Origin: DASQJJ01 sp035631115
GTDB taxonomy: Bacteria > Patescibacteriota > Microgenomatia > Levybacterales > UBA12049
DNA length: 42,873 nucleotides
Direction of reading: 5' to 3'
Assembly (NCBI GenBank): GCA_035631115.1
Contig: DASQJJ010000019.1
Location: 1 to 42,873, forward strand
Made by a program: the position numbers and the translations under genes. Below, piece by piece: positions 31,818 through 38,878 of this stretch (positions within the stretch are counted from its first letter, which is position 1; each line of letters begins with the position of its first letter). The notes under the pieces are model-generated. The model was not told where the DNA came from. It searched no databases and saw nothing but the letters and a program-made list of their open reading frames with translations.

Positions 31818-32057
31818 TTATCTAGCTGCTGCCTTGTCGGAAATGATCCTTCTGTATTTTCCTACTGCTCTAGCGGTAAATGATCCTAAACCCGTTTCTT
31901 CACTTTGTTCTGATAATGCTCTTGCAATCTCAGCGTTGCTTAGTCGTCGAATTTTGCCGTTTCGCCCAACAGTTCTTGCTCCTGAATACTCTTCAAATCG
32001 TGCAACTGCAGCCACTCGCGCATCAACTCTTTCAAATGTCATTGGTACTCGTGCCAT
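31818..32057 (-). CDS. Small basic protein with helix-turn-helix-like segment
   Basis: The 79-residue protein is rich in Arg and Ala. The segment LSNAEIARALSEQ followed by FTARAVGKYRRI has the spacing of a DNA-binding helix-turn-helix, so a small regulator is possible. TATATT (32066-32071) lies 8 nt before the ATG. It opposes the zinc-ribbon gene with a 13-bp gap. No family is named. Confidence 0.5.
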   Translation of the reverse strand: MARVPMTFERVDARVAAVARFEEYSGARTVGRNGKIRRLSNAEIARALSEQSEETGLGSFTARAVGKYRRIISDKAAAR

Positions 32058-32109
32058 AAAGAAAGAATATACTAAATCCTAATAATTTTTCAAGTACTTT
32101 TTTCCCAAA

Positions 32110-32158
32110 CAAAAACCCCTAGCTTCAAATAAGACTTGCAAGGGGCTTTTGATGTAAA
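32110..32158 (-). terminator. Rho-independent terminator of the DUF5679 gene
   Basis: On the minus strand GCCCCT pairs with AGGGG across a ~20-nt loop and is followed by TTTTTGTTTGGG. It lies 9 bp or more beyond the stop at 32167. Confidence 0.65.
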
Positions 32159-32166
32159 GATTAAGC

Positions 32167-32313
32167 TTATGCTCCAATCTTGAACATTCCTGTGCCACAA
32201 ACTGGGCACTTGCCTTTTTTTGCATGTTTGCCATTTTTCATAACGACATCTTCCGCATTCTCGGCATCTCTTTTAGCTCGACACTTTACACAATACATTG
32301 TTACTGTTGCCAT
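32167..32313 (-). CDS. DUF5679 mini zinc-binding protein
   Basis: This 48-residue protein has CVKCRAKRD near the N-terminus, MKNGKHAKKGKCPVCG in the middle and MFKIGA at the end, the full DUF5679 pattern. Two CxxC pairs should bind one zinc. The role is unknown; the family is common in CPR and some archaea. Unlike most genes here it has an extended Shine-Dalgarno, AAGGGGGTGA, 6 nt before the ATG, which suggests strong translation. A terminator follows. Confidence 0.85.
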   Translation of the reverse strand: MATVTMYCVKCRAKRDAENAEDVVMKNGKHAKKGKCPVCGTGMFKIGA

Positions 32314-32319
32314 TAGATT

Positions 32320-32329
32320 TCACCCCCTT
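32320..32329 (-). promoter_or_regulatory. Extended Shine-Dalgarno of the DUF5679 gene
   Basis: AAGGGGGTGA on the minus strand is a 9/10 match to AAGGAGGTGA, the complement of the usual 16S rRNA tail. The same decamer precedes the 42703 gene. Confidence 0.75.
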
Positions 32330-32370
32330 TCAAAGTTTTGGAATTATTCCAAAATCCGTATCTCACCATG

Positions 32371-32667
32371 TTAATATCTCACAAAATTAATTGCAAGCAG
32401 GTGATTCTTGAGCAGGAGAAAGAAAAGGATTTGTAGTGCAAGAATACTTAAGGAAATAAATGCTGTTTTTTTAAGATCATGTTGGACAATTGCGACAGCA
32501 TTAATATATCTTACTGTAGGCGTAGCATCTGCATCTGTTTTTTTTGAGGATGAAAAAACATACGTTGGAGACGATACAACATGTCCTTCTTGATGATGTG
32601 CAAAAGATAAAGATTTTCTTTCGTCTGCCTTTTTCTTTTGCTCACGTGTTTTTTTGTGCTTAGGCAT
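32371..32667 (-). CDS. Small basic protein with C-terminal membrane helix
   Basis: The 98-residue protein has a Lys/Arg-rich N-terminus (MPKHKKTREQKKKADERK), a Ser/Thr linker and a single hydrophobic helix around residues 71-90. This is a tail-anchored or signal-anchor layout. No family is recognised. It shares a divergent promoter region with the DUF4446 gene: on the minus strand TTGACA, 16 nt, TGTAAT, then 12 nt to the ATG. Confidence 0.6.
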   Translation of the reverse strand: MPKHKKTREQKKKADERKSLSFAHHQEGHVVSSPTYVFSSSKKTDADATPTVRYINAVAIVQHDLKKTAFISLSILALQILFFLLLKNHLLAINFVRY

Positions 32668-32688
32668 GACTGAAGCGAGATTACACCA

Positions 32689-32718
32689 TTGACAGTGATA
32701 GTGTCAAGAGGCTACCAT
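32689..32718 (+). promoter_or_regulatory. Divergent promoter with palindromic -35
   Basis: A perfect inverted repeat TTGACA-N7-TGTCAA (32689-32694, 32702-32707) gives a consensus -35 in each direction. Rightwards, TTGACA, 18 nt, TACCAT, then 7 nt to the ATG at 32726. Leftwards, the other arm serves the 32667 gene. The palindrome could also be an operator. Confidence 0.65.
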
Positions 32719-32725
32719 AATTGGT

Positions 32726-33187
32726 ATGTTTGTCTTTCTTTTTGTGCTTATTGGTATACTTATCGTTTGGATTGCTGTGTTAACCTTTTTCTTCTGGAGT
32801 CTGTCTGCACATTATAATAATTTGGTCAAAACAACAAATAAAAAAACACTCCAAACTGTGCTTGATAGCCTTATTACAGAAATACAGTTGGCAAAAAAAG
32901 ATATTGCTAACCTTAGTAAAACGTGTGATACAATTGTTGAAGAGGGGAGACTCCATATACAAAAAATTGGACTCCTCCGTTTTAATCCATTTAAAGAAAC
33001 AGGAGGAGATCAGAGTTTTATTCTCGCTCTTTTGGATGAAAACGATAACGGTGTTGTGTTGTCCGGTCTCTACTCTCGAGCAGGAATGAGATGGTATGCT
33101 AAGAAAATTAGAAAAGGCCAAGGACAAGACCACAACCTTTCAGAAGAAGAAAAAGAGGCAATTCGTCAAGCAATGGTTGCTAAGTAA
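32726..33187 (+). CDS. DUF4446 family membrane protein
   Basis: The 153-residue protein has one N-terminal membrane helix (2-25), a helical coiled segment (30-85), then the DUF4446 signature: IGLLRFNPFKETGGDQSF, ALLDENDNGVVLSGLYSR and YAKKIRKG, followed by LSEEEKEAIRQA. Known members lie near chromosome-partition or wall genes in Firmicutes; the function is not known. Its stop is 2 bp before the DUF3048 gene, so the two are probably co-transcribed. Confidence 0.88.
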   Translation: MFVFLFVLIGILIVWIAVLTFFFWSLSAHYNNLVKTTNKKTLQTVLDSLITEIQLAKKDIANLSKTCDTIVEEGRLHIQKIGLLRFNPFKETGGDQSFILALLDENDNGVVLSGLYSRAGMRWYAKKIRKGQGQDHNLSEEEKEAIRQAMVAK

Positions 33188-33189
33188 TT

Positions 33190-34344
33190 ATGAAAGCGTC
33201 ACAAAAAAAAATTATTCTTTCAGTACTTCTTTTTGTCCTGTCCCTTGGATTGTCGTACGTTTTCTTTACCTTTATTTCCCCAATTAAAAAAGCAATTGTT
33301 ATTACTCCTCCACAAAAGTTGGCAAATGGATCATTAGGATTTGACGAAAGCCTTCCTAAGACCCAAGCATGTCCTCTTAATGGTATGTTGTATTCTAAGC
33401 AACAAGAGGCATGGTGGCAAAAACATAGACCACTTGGGGTTATGGTAGAAAATCATCAAGAAGCACGTCCTCAGTCTGGTCTTTCTTTTGCTGATGTTGT
33501 ATACGAAGCGGTTGCGGAAGGTGGCATTACAAGATTTTTAGCACTCTATTATTGCAATGATGCACCACAAGTTGGACCGGTGCGCTCTGCACGTACATAT
33601 TTTGTAGATTTTATTTCAGAATATGCAGATTATCCACTGTATGCACATGTTGGAGGTGCAAATGCAGATGGTCCAGCAGATGCTTTGGGACAAATATCTA
33701 GTTATGGATGGGATGGGTACAACGATCTTAATCAATTCTCAATTGGCTTCCCAACATATTGGAGAGATTACGACAGATTGGGACATACAGTTGCAACAGA
33801 GCATACCATGTATTCAACAACAACAAAATTGTGGGATGTTGGTAAATCCCGAGATTTAACAAATGTCGATAAGGACGGTGCTAGCTGGGACACAAAATTT
33901 GTTAAGTACACATTTAAAGATGATGCATCTACAAAGGGAAGTGTAAAATCCATTCACATACCCTTCTGGGATGATAGTAATTATGCAGTTGATTGGACCT
34001 ACGATAGCAAAACAAATCTTTTCAAAAGAAGTAATGGAGGAACTGCTCATATAGATATGGATACAAAAAAGCAATTAACAGCAAAAAATATTGTCGTGCT
34101 ATACATGCAAGAATCAAATGCAGACGATGGGTATGAGAATAATGTTCATCTTTTATATGTCGATAAAGGCACAGGAAAAGCAACAGTCTTTATGGATGGG
34201 AAGCAGGTAGCGGCAACTTGGAAAAAAGCAAGTAGAACGGCTCGAACCCTTCTTTCGGATGCAAGTGGAAATCCAATTGTCTTTGATCGTGGAGTTATCT
34301 GGTTTGAAGTTGTTTCAACAACTACACAAGTAACAGTTAAATAA
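33190..34344 (+). CDS. DUF3048 (YerB-like) exported lipoprotein-like protein
   Basis: The 384-residue protein has an N-terminal hydrophobic helix (about 9-29) without a lipobox, then two DUF3048 parts. The N-terminal part has RPLGVMVENHQEARPQSGL, DVVYEAVAEGGITR and GPVRSARTYFVD. The C-terminal part has NIVVLYMQE, a GTGKATVFMDGKQVAATW strand pair and NPIVFDRGVIWFEVV. The family is anchored outside the cell, with no known activity. No transcription stop is seen before the next promoter. Confidence 0.9.
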   Translation: MKASQKKIILSVLLFVLSLGLSYVFFTFISPIKKAIVITPPQKLANGSLGFDESLPKTQACPLNGMLYSKQQEAWWQKHRPLGVMVENHQEARPQSGLSFADVVYEAVAEGGITRFLALYYCNDAPQVGPVRSARTYFVDFISEYADYPLYAHVGGANADGPADALGQISSYGWDGYNDLNQFSIGFPTYWRDYDRLGHTVATEHTMYSTTTKLWDVGKSRDLTNVDKDGASWDTKFVKYTFKDDASTKGSVKSIHIPFWDDSNYAVDWTYDSKTNLFKRSNGGTAHIDMDTKKQLTAKNIVVLYMQESNADDGYENNVHLLYVDKGTGKATVFMDGKQVAATWKKASRTARTLLSDASGNPIVFDRGVIWFEVVSTTTQVTVK

Positions 34345-34378
34345 CTGCCCCTAACCAAACACAATACTTGTTCGATTG

Positions 34379-34387
34379 TGTTATAAT
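34379..34387 (+). promoter_or_regulatory. Extended -10 of the secDF operon, leaderless
   Basis: TGtTATAAT ends 7 nt before the ATG at 34395, which decides this start over an in-frame TTG at 34368. Confidence 0.75.
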
Positions 34388-34394
34388 ATTTATT

Positions 34395-34970
34395 ATGTTG
34401 GCAGACTTTATTACATCTAAATCTCGTATTAAATTACTTCATGTTTTTCTCGTTAACCCATACGAAATGTATCACGTCAGAGAATTGGTGCGGCGTACAA
34501 ATGACGAAATAAATGCAGTACGACGTGAATTAAGCTTTCTAGAAAGTAGAGGAGTATTAGATAAAGAAAAAAGAGCAAATAGAGTCTATTACTATCTTTC
34601 AAAGAATTACCCATATTATTACGATTTACTTCGCTTAGCAGCCAAGACAACAGGTCTTGGTGCAGAAGTAATTAAAAATCGTGCAAAATTGGGGAAAGTA
34701 AAGTATGCCTTTATTTCTGGACGTTTTGTAAGAAGACTCGAAAAAATTCCAGATACAGTAGATTTTCTTATGGTTGGTACAATTGTTTTGCCAGAAATTG
34801 CTGTACTTGTAAGAAATGAAGAAGCACGTCTTGCAACAGAAATTAATTATACCGTTATGACAGAAGAAGAATTTAACTTCCGAAAAGAAAGAAACGATCC
34901 CTTTATACAAAAAGTTTTGGCAGGATCTCGAATCATGCTCCTCGGAGATGAAGAAGCAATGCTTGCATGA
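34395..34970 (+). CDS. Winged-helix protein with degenerate nucleotidyltransferase-like domain
   Basis: The 191-residue protein starts with a winged helix (about 8-70; SRIKLLHVFL, MYHVRELVRRTNDEINAVRRE as recognition helix, RVYYYLSK wing). The C-terminal domain (about 85-185) follows the minimal-nucleotidyltransferase fold, but the usual GSxxxG and DxD read SGRFVRR and DTVDF, so catalysis is doubtful. The layout suggests a DNA-binding regulator with an inactive sensor domain. Its stop overlaps the secD start (ATGA). Whether it controls secDF is unknown. Confidence 0.75.
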   Translation: MLADFITSKSRIKLLHVFLVNPYEMYHVRELVRRTNDEINAVRRELSFLESRGVLDKEKRANRVYYYLSKNYPYYYDLLRLAAKTTGLGAEVIKNRAKLGKVKYAFISGRFVRRLEKIPDTVDFLMVGTIVLPEIAVLVRNEEARLATEINYTVMTEEEFNFRKERNDPFIQKVLAGSRIMLLGDEEAMLA

Positions 34971-36325
34971 AAAAACCGCGTTTGTTTTTTGCATTTTTAT
35001 TAGTACTTACTGCTCTAGCGGTTTTTATTATCGTACCGGCTTTTTCTTTTAAAACTTTTCGACTTCCTCTTCTCAATAAATCTCTCTCAATTTCATATCC
35101 TGCAGGTATTCACATAAAGGTAGGATCTTTTGCAATTAATAAAGATTTTCCTTTTCAAAGAGGACTCGACTTACAAGGCGGGACCAGTGTCACGCTTAAA
35201 GCAGACATGAAGAAAATAAAGACAACCGACAGAGATAGCGCCTTAGAGACTGCAAAATCTGTTATTGAAAGACGTATTAATTTGTTTGGTGTAAAAGAAC
35301 CAGTTATCCAGACAGCAAAGGTAAATGGAGACTATCGCATCATTGTTGAATTACCAGGAGTTAATGTGGAGCAGGCAGTCCAATTGGTTGGGACAACAGC
35401 ACAGCTTACCTTTTGGGAGCCGGTTGCGTCTACCTCTGCTTTGGTTGTAGACCCCAATACACTTCCTATTGGCATTATTCAGACTCTTGGACCCTTTGCT
35501 CATCAGACAGACCTAACAGGGTCGGATTTGCAAAATGCAGCAGTTGTCTTTGACAGTAAGTCTGGCGCACCACAAGTACAGCTTACGTTTACACCATCTG
35601 GTGCCAAAAAATTTGCCGACATCACAACGCGAAATGTTGGGAAAAGAGTAGCTATGGTATTGGATAACGTTGTCCTTGAGGCGCCCACAGTAAATGAACC
35701 AATTCTTACGGGAGATGGTGTTATCTCTGGAGGATTTACAACAGACGTTGCCAATCAATTGTCTATTCAGCTTCGTGCAGGAAGTCTTCCCGTACCATTA
35801 TCTGTGTTGCAGCAGCAGTCTATTGGGGCAACACTGGGTGTGGGATCTTTGGAAAAAAGTCTTTTTGCAGGAAGCATTGGATTTTTGGTAATTGTTGTCT
35901 TTATGGTTTTTCTTTATGGAAGACTTGGCGTTATTGCCTCTTTTGCACTTATTGTCTATACACTTCTTGCCTTAGCAGTATTTAAGCTTATTCCTGTTAC
36001 GCTTACGTTGGCAGGAATTGCTGGATTTATTTTATCTATTGGCATGGCAGTGGATGCAAATATTCTTATTTTTGAGCGCATGAAGGAAGAAATGAGGGAA
36101 GGGAAAAGTAGAAAGGTTGCTATAGAGTTGGGATTTTCTCGAGCGTGGACATCTATAAGGGATAGTAATATTGCAACACTTATTACGAGTTTTGTCTTGT
36201 ATCAATTTGGTACAGGCATTGTTAGAGGATTTGCATTTACTCTTGCATTGGGAGTACTTATTTCTATGTTTTCAGCAATTAGTGTAACTCGTACATTCTT
36301 ACGAATGTTTTATTATCATGAATAA
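34967..36325 (+). CDS. secD: Protein translocase subunit SecD
   Basis: The 452-residue membrane protein has the SecD order: TM1, outside P1 domain with GLDLQGGTSV (D1 motif), then VIERRINLFGV, a second outside segment (SGAPQVQLTFTPSGAKKFADIT), and five C-terminal helices containing GMAVDANILIFERMKEE (D5 motif). With SecF it uses the proton gradient to pull exported proteins outward. The acid D in VDANILIFER is present. Shorter than E. coli SecD (615), as in Gram-positive-like forms. It overlaps the regulator gene before it and the MazG-like gene after it. Confidence 0.95.
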   Translation: MKKPRLFFAFLLVLTALAVFIIVPAFSFKTFRLPLLNKSLSISYPAGIHIKVGSFAINKDFPFQRGLDLQGGTSVTLKADMKKIKTTDRDSALETAKSVIERRINLFGVKEPVIQTAKVNGDYRIIVELPGVNVEQAVQLVGTTAQLTFWEPVASTSALVVDPNTLPIGIIQTLGPFAHQTDLTGSDLQNAAVVFDSKSGAPQVQLTFTPSGAKKFADITTRNVGKRVAMVLDNVVLEAPTVNEPILTGDGVISGGFTTDVANQLSIQLRAGSLPVPLSVLQQQSIGATLGVGSLEKSLFAGSIGFLVIVVFMVFLYGRLGVIASFALIVYTLLALAVFKLIPVTLTLAGIAGFILSIGMAVDANILIFERMKEEMREGKSRKVAIELGFSRAWTSIRDSNIATLITSFVLYQFGTGIVRGFAFTLALGVLISMFSAISVTRTFLRMFYYHE

Positions 36326-36671
36326 CGTTTCAATTAAAAAACTTATAGATAGTGTTGTACAATTTCGGGATGAGAGAGATTGGAAAAAGTTTCATAATGT
36401 GAAAGATATTACAATTGCAATGCAGCTGGAAGTTGCAGAAGTTTTCGAACATTTAAAATGGAAAAGTAACAAGCAATTTGGAGAATATCTTAAAAAACAT
36501 AAAAAAGAAGTTAACGAAGAAGTTATGGATGTTTTGTATCATGTGCTGCTTTTAATCCATGAATTTAAGATAGATGTGGATAAAGATTTTTTTGCAAAGA
36601 TGAAGAAAAACGAAAAAAAGTATCCTGTTAACATATATAAAGGAAAAAATTCGTTTCAGGTAGAAAGGTAA
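36318..36671 (+). CDS. MazG-like (dCTPase/RS21-C6-type) nucleotide pyrophosphohydrolase
   Basis: The 117-residue helical protein has VVQFRDERDWKKFHN, the metal-binding EVAEVFEHLKW (E38, E41, E44) and EEVMDVLYHVL (E67, E68, D71), matching the RS21-C6/MazG-like group that hydrolyses dNTPs such as dCTP. It is inserted between secD and secF, overlapping secD by 8 bp and leaving 3 bp to secF, an unusual place for a nucleotide-pool enzyme. It is distinct from the other MazG-like protein at 2990. Confidence 0.85.
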   Translation: MNNVSIKKLIDSVVQFRDERDWKKFHNVKDITIAMQLEVAEVFEHLKWKSNKQFGEYLKKHKKEVNEEVMDVLYHVLLLIHEFKIDVDKDFFAKMKKNEKKYPVNIYKGKNSFQVER

Positions 36672-36674
36672 ATT

Positions 36675-37571
36675 ATGAATATAATAGCTAAAAAAAATTG
36701 GTATTTTGCTTTGTCTCTTCTGGTAATTATTCCAGGGACATTGTCACTTATTCTTTTTGGCTTTAAGCCGTCAATTGACTTTAGTGGTGGGTCACGATTT
36801 ACATTTTCCAATGTAAAAAATGCAGATGTACAAGGTATTCAGCAAGAATTTGTTAATAAAAAAGTTAAGGTAGAGACAATCTCCACAGCAGGGACAACAC
36901 TTCTTATGCGTACAGTTCCTGTAGAGCAGGCAGTACACAACACAATACTTTCAGATATACATAAAAAGCTTCCAGGCGTGAGAGAGGATGAATTTGCAAC
37001 AGTTGGTCCAACTATTGGAAAAGAAACAACAACAAATGCTCTTATGGGAGTAGGACTTGCCTCGCTTCTTATTGTCTTATACATTGCTTGGTCTTTTAGG
37101 GGTGTGAGAAAGCCAGCAAATTCATTCCAATTTGGCGTTACTGCCATTGTTGCTCTCTTGCATGACGCCTTGGTGTTACTTGGTATTTTTTCTATTCTTG
37201 GACATTTCTTTAATGTAGAAATAGACAGTCTTTTTGTTACTGCGGTGCTTACTGTTATTGGATTCTCTGTGCATGACACTATTGTTGTTTTTGATAGAGT
37301 ACGTGAGAATTTGCGTAAAATGCCGCTTAACTCCTTTGGGGAAGTCGTAAATGCATCGATTATTCAGACATTAGGTAGGTCTTTAAATACATCTCTAACA
37401 GTTATCCTTGTCTTATTTGCATTACTTCTTTTTGGTGGGGATAGTACGAAATGGTTTGTGGTTGCACTGTTAGTAGGAATTATTTCTGGTACGTATTCAT
37501 CTATCTTTAATGCTGCGCCTCTTTTAGTCTTGTGGAACGAGCTCTCATCCCGTCCTCGCAACAAAAAATAA
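36675..37571 (+). CDS. secF: Protein translocase subunit SecF
   Basis: The 298-residue protein has TM1, then GFKPSIDFSGGSRFTF (F1 motif), a short outside domain, and five helices with VIGFSVHDTIVVFDRVREN (F4 motif) and LGRSLNTSLTVILVL. The length fits the family (about 300). It works with SecD, encoded one gene upstream. It converges with the ITPase gene; 11 bp separate the stops. Confidence 0.95.
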   Translation: MNIIAKKNWYFALSLLVIIPGTLSLILFGFKPSIDFSGGSRFTFSNVKNADVQGIQQEFVNKKVKVETISTAGTTLLMRTVPVEQAVHNTILSDIHKKLPGVREDEFATVGPTIGKETTTNALMGVGLASLLIVLYIAWSFRGVRKPANSFQFGVTAIVALLHDALVLLGIFSILGHFFNVEIDSLFVTAVLTVIGFSVHDTIVVFDRVRENLRKMPLNSFGEVVNASIIQTLGRSLNTSLTVILVLFALLLFGGDSTKWFVVALLVGIISGTYSSIFNAAPLLVLWNELSSRPRNKK

Positions 37572-37582
37572 TTTTTATTTTT

Positions 37583-38140
37583 TCATTTTACACTTTTCAT
37601 TTCGTTGTACCACCTGGCAAATTCATGCCATATACTTACTCCTTTGTCTGCAAAATCAAGTCCTTCATTAATACACTCTGCCATTGTCTTCCCATCTTTT
37701 CTAAATGTACTTATGGTTGCACTAGATACTCCTTTGCCTTTAGGACTATCAATAATACGCCCTGTTATTGTATTTACAATGCACGTTTCTTTTTTTCCGT
37801 CTGTAAAATACAACGCGTCTCGAAATATAATTTCTCGATTTGTGTAAGGCTTGAGAAGATTGAGGAAATCTTGTGGAGTAAGCCATTCATTGGTGTATTT
37901 CATATACGATCCAGGAAATCCATTGAGAGCTGTTATGTACCATCCATCATCTTTTACAACTAAAGGCTTTTTTACGAGTGCAAATGCTTGACGTGCTTTG
38001 TCTTTGGCAATATCTTCAAGAGAATGTGATTGAATTTCTACAAGGGGTAAGGGCTTTTGCGTAAGGGAGAGGGTATACTCTTTGAGAATTATTTGGGCAT
38101 TATCGAATTTTTGCTTATTCTCTGTAACAAAATACAACAT
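37583..38140 (-). CDS. Non-canonical purine NTP pyrophosphatase-like (Ham1/RdgB family)
   Basis: The 185-residue protein from ATG 38140 begins MLYFVTENKQKF, the usual Ham1 start (FxTxNxxK). It continues with VVKDDGWYITALNGFPGSY, where the family has EDSGL...ALxGxPG. It would hydrolyse ITP/XTP to monophosphates. The Glu-Asp pair is Lys-Asp-Asp here. I prefer ATG 38140, 1 bp after the YqeY stop, to an upstream start overlapping that gene. The C-terminus (VSIWHEFARWYNE) lacks the family's common SHR motif, so activity is less certain. Confidence 0.75.
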   Translation of the reverse strand: MLYFVTENKQKFDNAQIILKEYTLSLTQKPLPLVEIQSHSLEDIAKDKARQAFALVKKPLVVKDDGWYITALNGFPGSYMKYTNEWLTPQDFLNLLKPYTNREIIFRDALYFTDGKKETCIVNTITGRIIDSPKGKGVSSATISTFRKDGKTMAECINEGLDFADKGVSIWHEFARWYNEMKSVK

Positions 38141-38141
38141 G

Positions 38142-38591
38142 CTATTGAAGCGCTTCCCGGACAAGTCTACTTACCATGCCTCCATCTGCCTTGCCTTTTA
38201 CTTTTGGCATAAGTGCTCCCATAACTTTTCCCATATCTTGAGGAGTTGTTGCCCCTGTTGAGGCAACTGCTTCCTCAACTAATTTTTTTACTTCTTCTTC
38301 TCCCATTTGCTCGGGGAGGTATGTTTCCAAAATTGCCAATTCTGCTTTTTCTTTTGCTACCAAATCTTCTCTTCCAGCTTTTTCAAATTGCTCAATGCTA
38401 TCATGTCTTTGCTTTACTTCTTTATGAATAACAGCCATAACATCTTCATCTGTTGCCTCGTATCCTGCCCCACCCTTATTAATCTCGTAATATGTAATAC
38501 CCGAGAGAATAAAGCGGACTACCTGTGTCTTGAGCTCGTTTTTCGCAAGCATGGAAGTCTTTAGCTGGTCTTTTAATTCATCTTTTAGCAT
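38142..38591 (-). CDS. GatB/YqeY domain protein
   Basis: The 149-residue helical protein matches the YqeY family throughout: LKDQLKTSMLAKNELKTQVVRF, VIHKEVKQRHDSIEQFEKAGR, EKAELAILETYLPEQM, and a C-terminal DMGKVMGALMPKVKGKADG with RLVRE. YqeY resembles the tail domain of the GatB amidotransferase subunit that touches tRNA. Free-standing copies have no proven role but may bind tRNA. It has its own leaderless-type promoter. Confidence 0.92.
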   Translation of the reverse strand: MLKDELKDQLKTSMLAKNELKTQVVRFILSGITYYEINKGGAGYEATDEDVMAVIHKEVKQRHDSIEQFEKAGREDLVAKEKAELAILETYLPEQMGEEEVKKLVEEAVASTGATTPQDMGKVMGALMPKVKGKADGGMVSRLVREALQ

Positions 38592-38597
38592 AGTGTG

Positions 38598-38606
38598 ATT
38601 ATATCA
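38598..38606 (-). promoter_or_regulatory. Extended -10 of the YqeY/ITPase unit, leaderless
   Basis: TGaTATAAT on the minus strand ends 6 nt before the ATG at 38591, just past the stop of the 38609 gene. Confidence 0.7.
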
Positions 38607-38608
38607 CG

Positions 38609-38878
38609 TTATTCTTTGTCGAGTTGGAATATGTAAATACCAAATTTCTCTAAGTCTTTTTTGGACCAATATTTTGTTGCCCTATGGATTTTATGCAGTT
38701 TGAGGACTTTTCTATCGTAAAACCTGCCTGTTAATGTATCTTTTTCTTTATCCCACTCGAGAAATCGAATAGTATCTCCAGGGGTAAGATTGAATTTTGC
38801 TAGACGTGCTTCTAATTCGTTATTTCTATCTTTTTCGAAGTATTCCAAGGGGACTTTAATTTCAATTATATTGTTCAT
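38609..38878 (-). CDS. DUF3850-like small protein (PUA/ASCH-like fold)
   Basis: The 89-residue protein has IEIKVPLEYFEKDRN, then NLTPGDTIRFLEWDKEKD followed by LTGRFYDRKV. The turn GDxxxFxEWD followed by TGR is the DUF3850/ASCH pattern, a small beta barrel often linked to RNA binding. It overlaps the 3' end of the CCA-enzyme gene by 17 bp and is co-transcribed with it, so an RNA role would fit. The match is short; treat as tentative. Confidence 0.6.
   Translation of the reverse strand: MNNIIEIKVPLEYFEKDRNNELEARLAKFNLTPGDTIRFLEWDKEKDTLTGRFYDRKVLKLHKIHRATKYWSKKDLEKFGIYIFQLDKE

Noticed and set aside
32110..32158. Terminator for the rightward glycosyltransferase unit
   Set aside because: Two minus-strand genes lie on either side and the stronger T-tract is on the minus strand; it fits the DUF5679 gene.
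37532..37963. Plus-strand open frame of 143 codons after secF
   Set aside because: It is antisense to the Ham1-like gene, which has recognisable motifs; the plus frame encodes low-complexity Phe/Cys-rich sequence.
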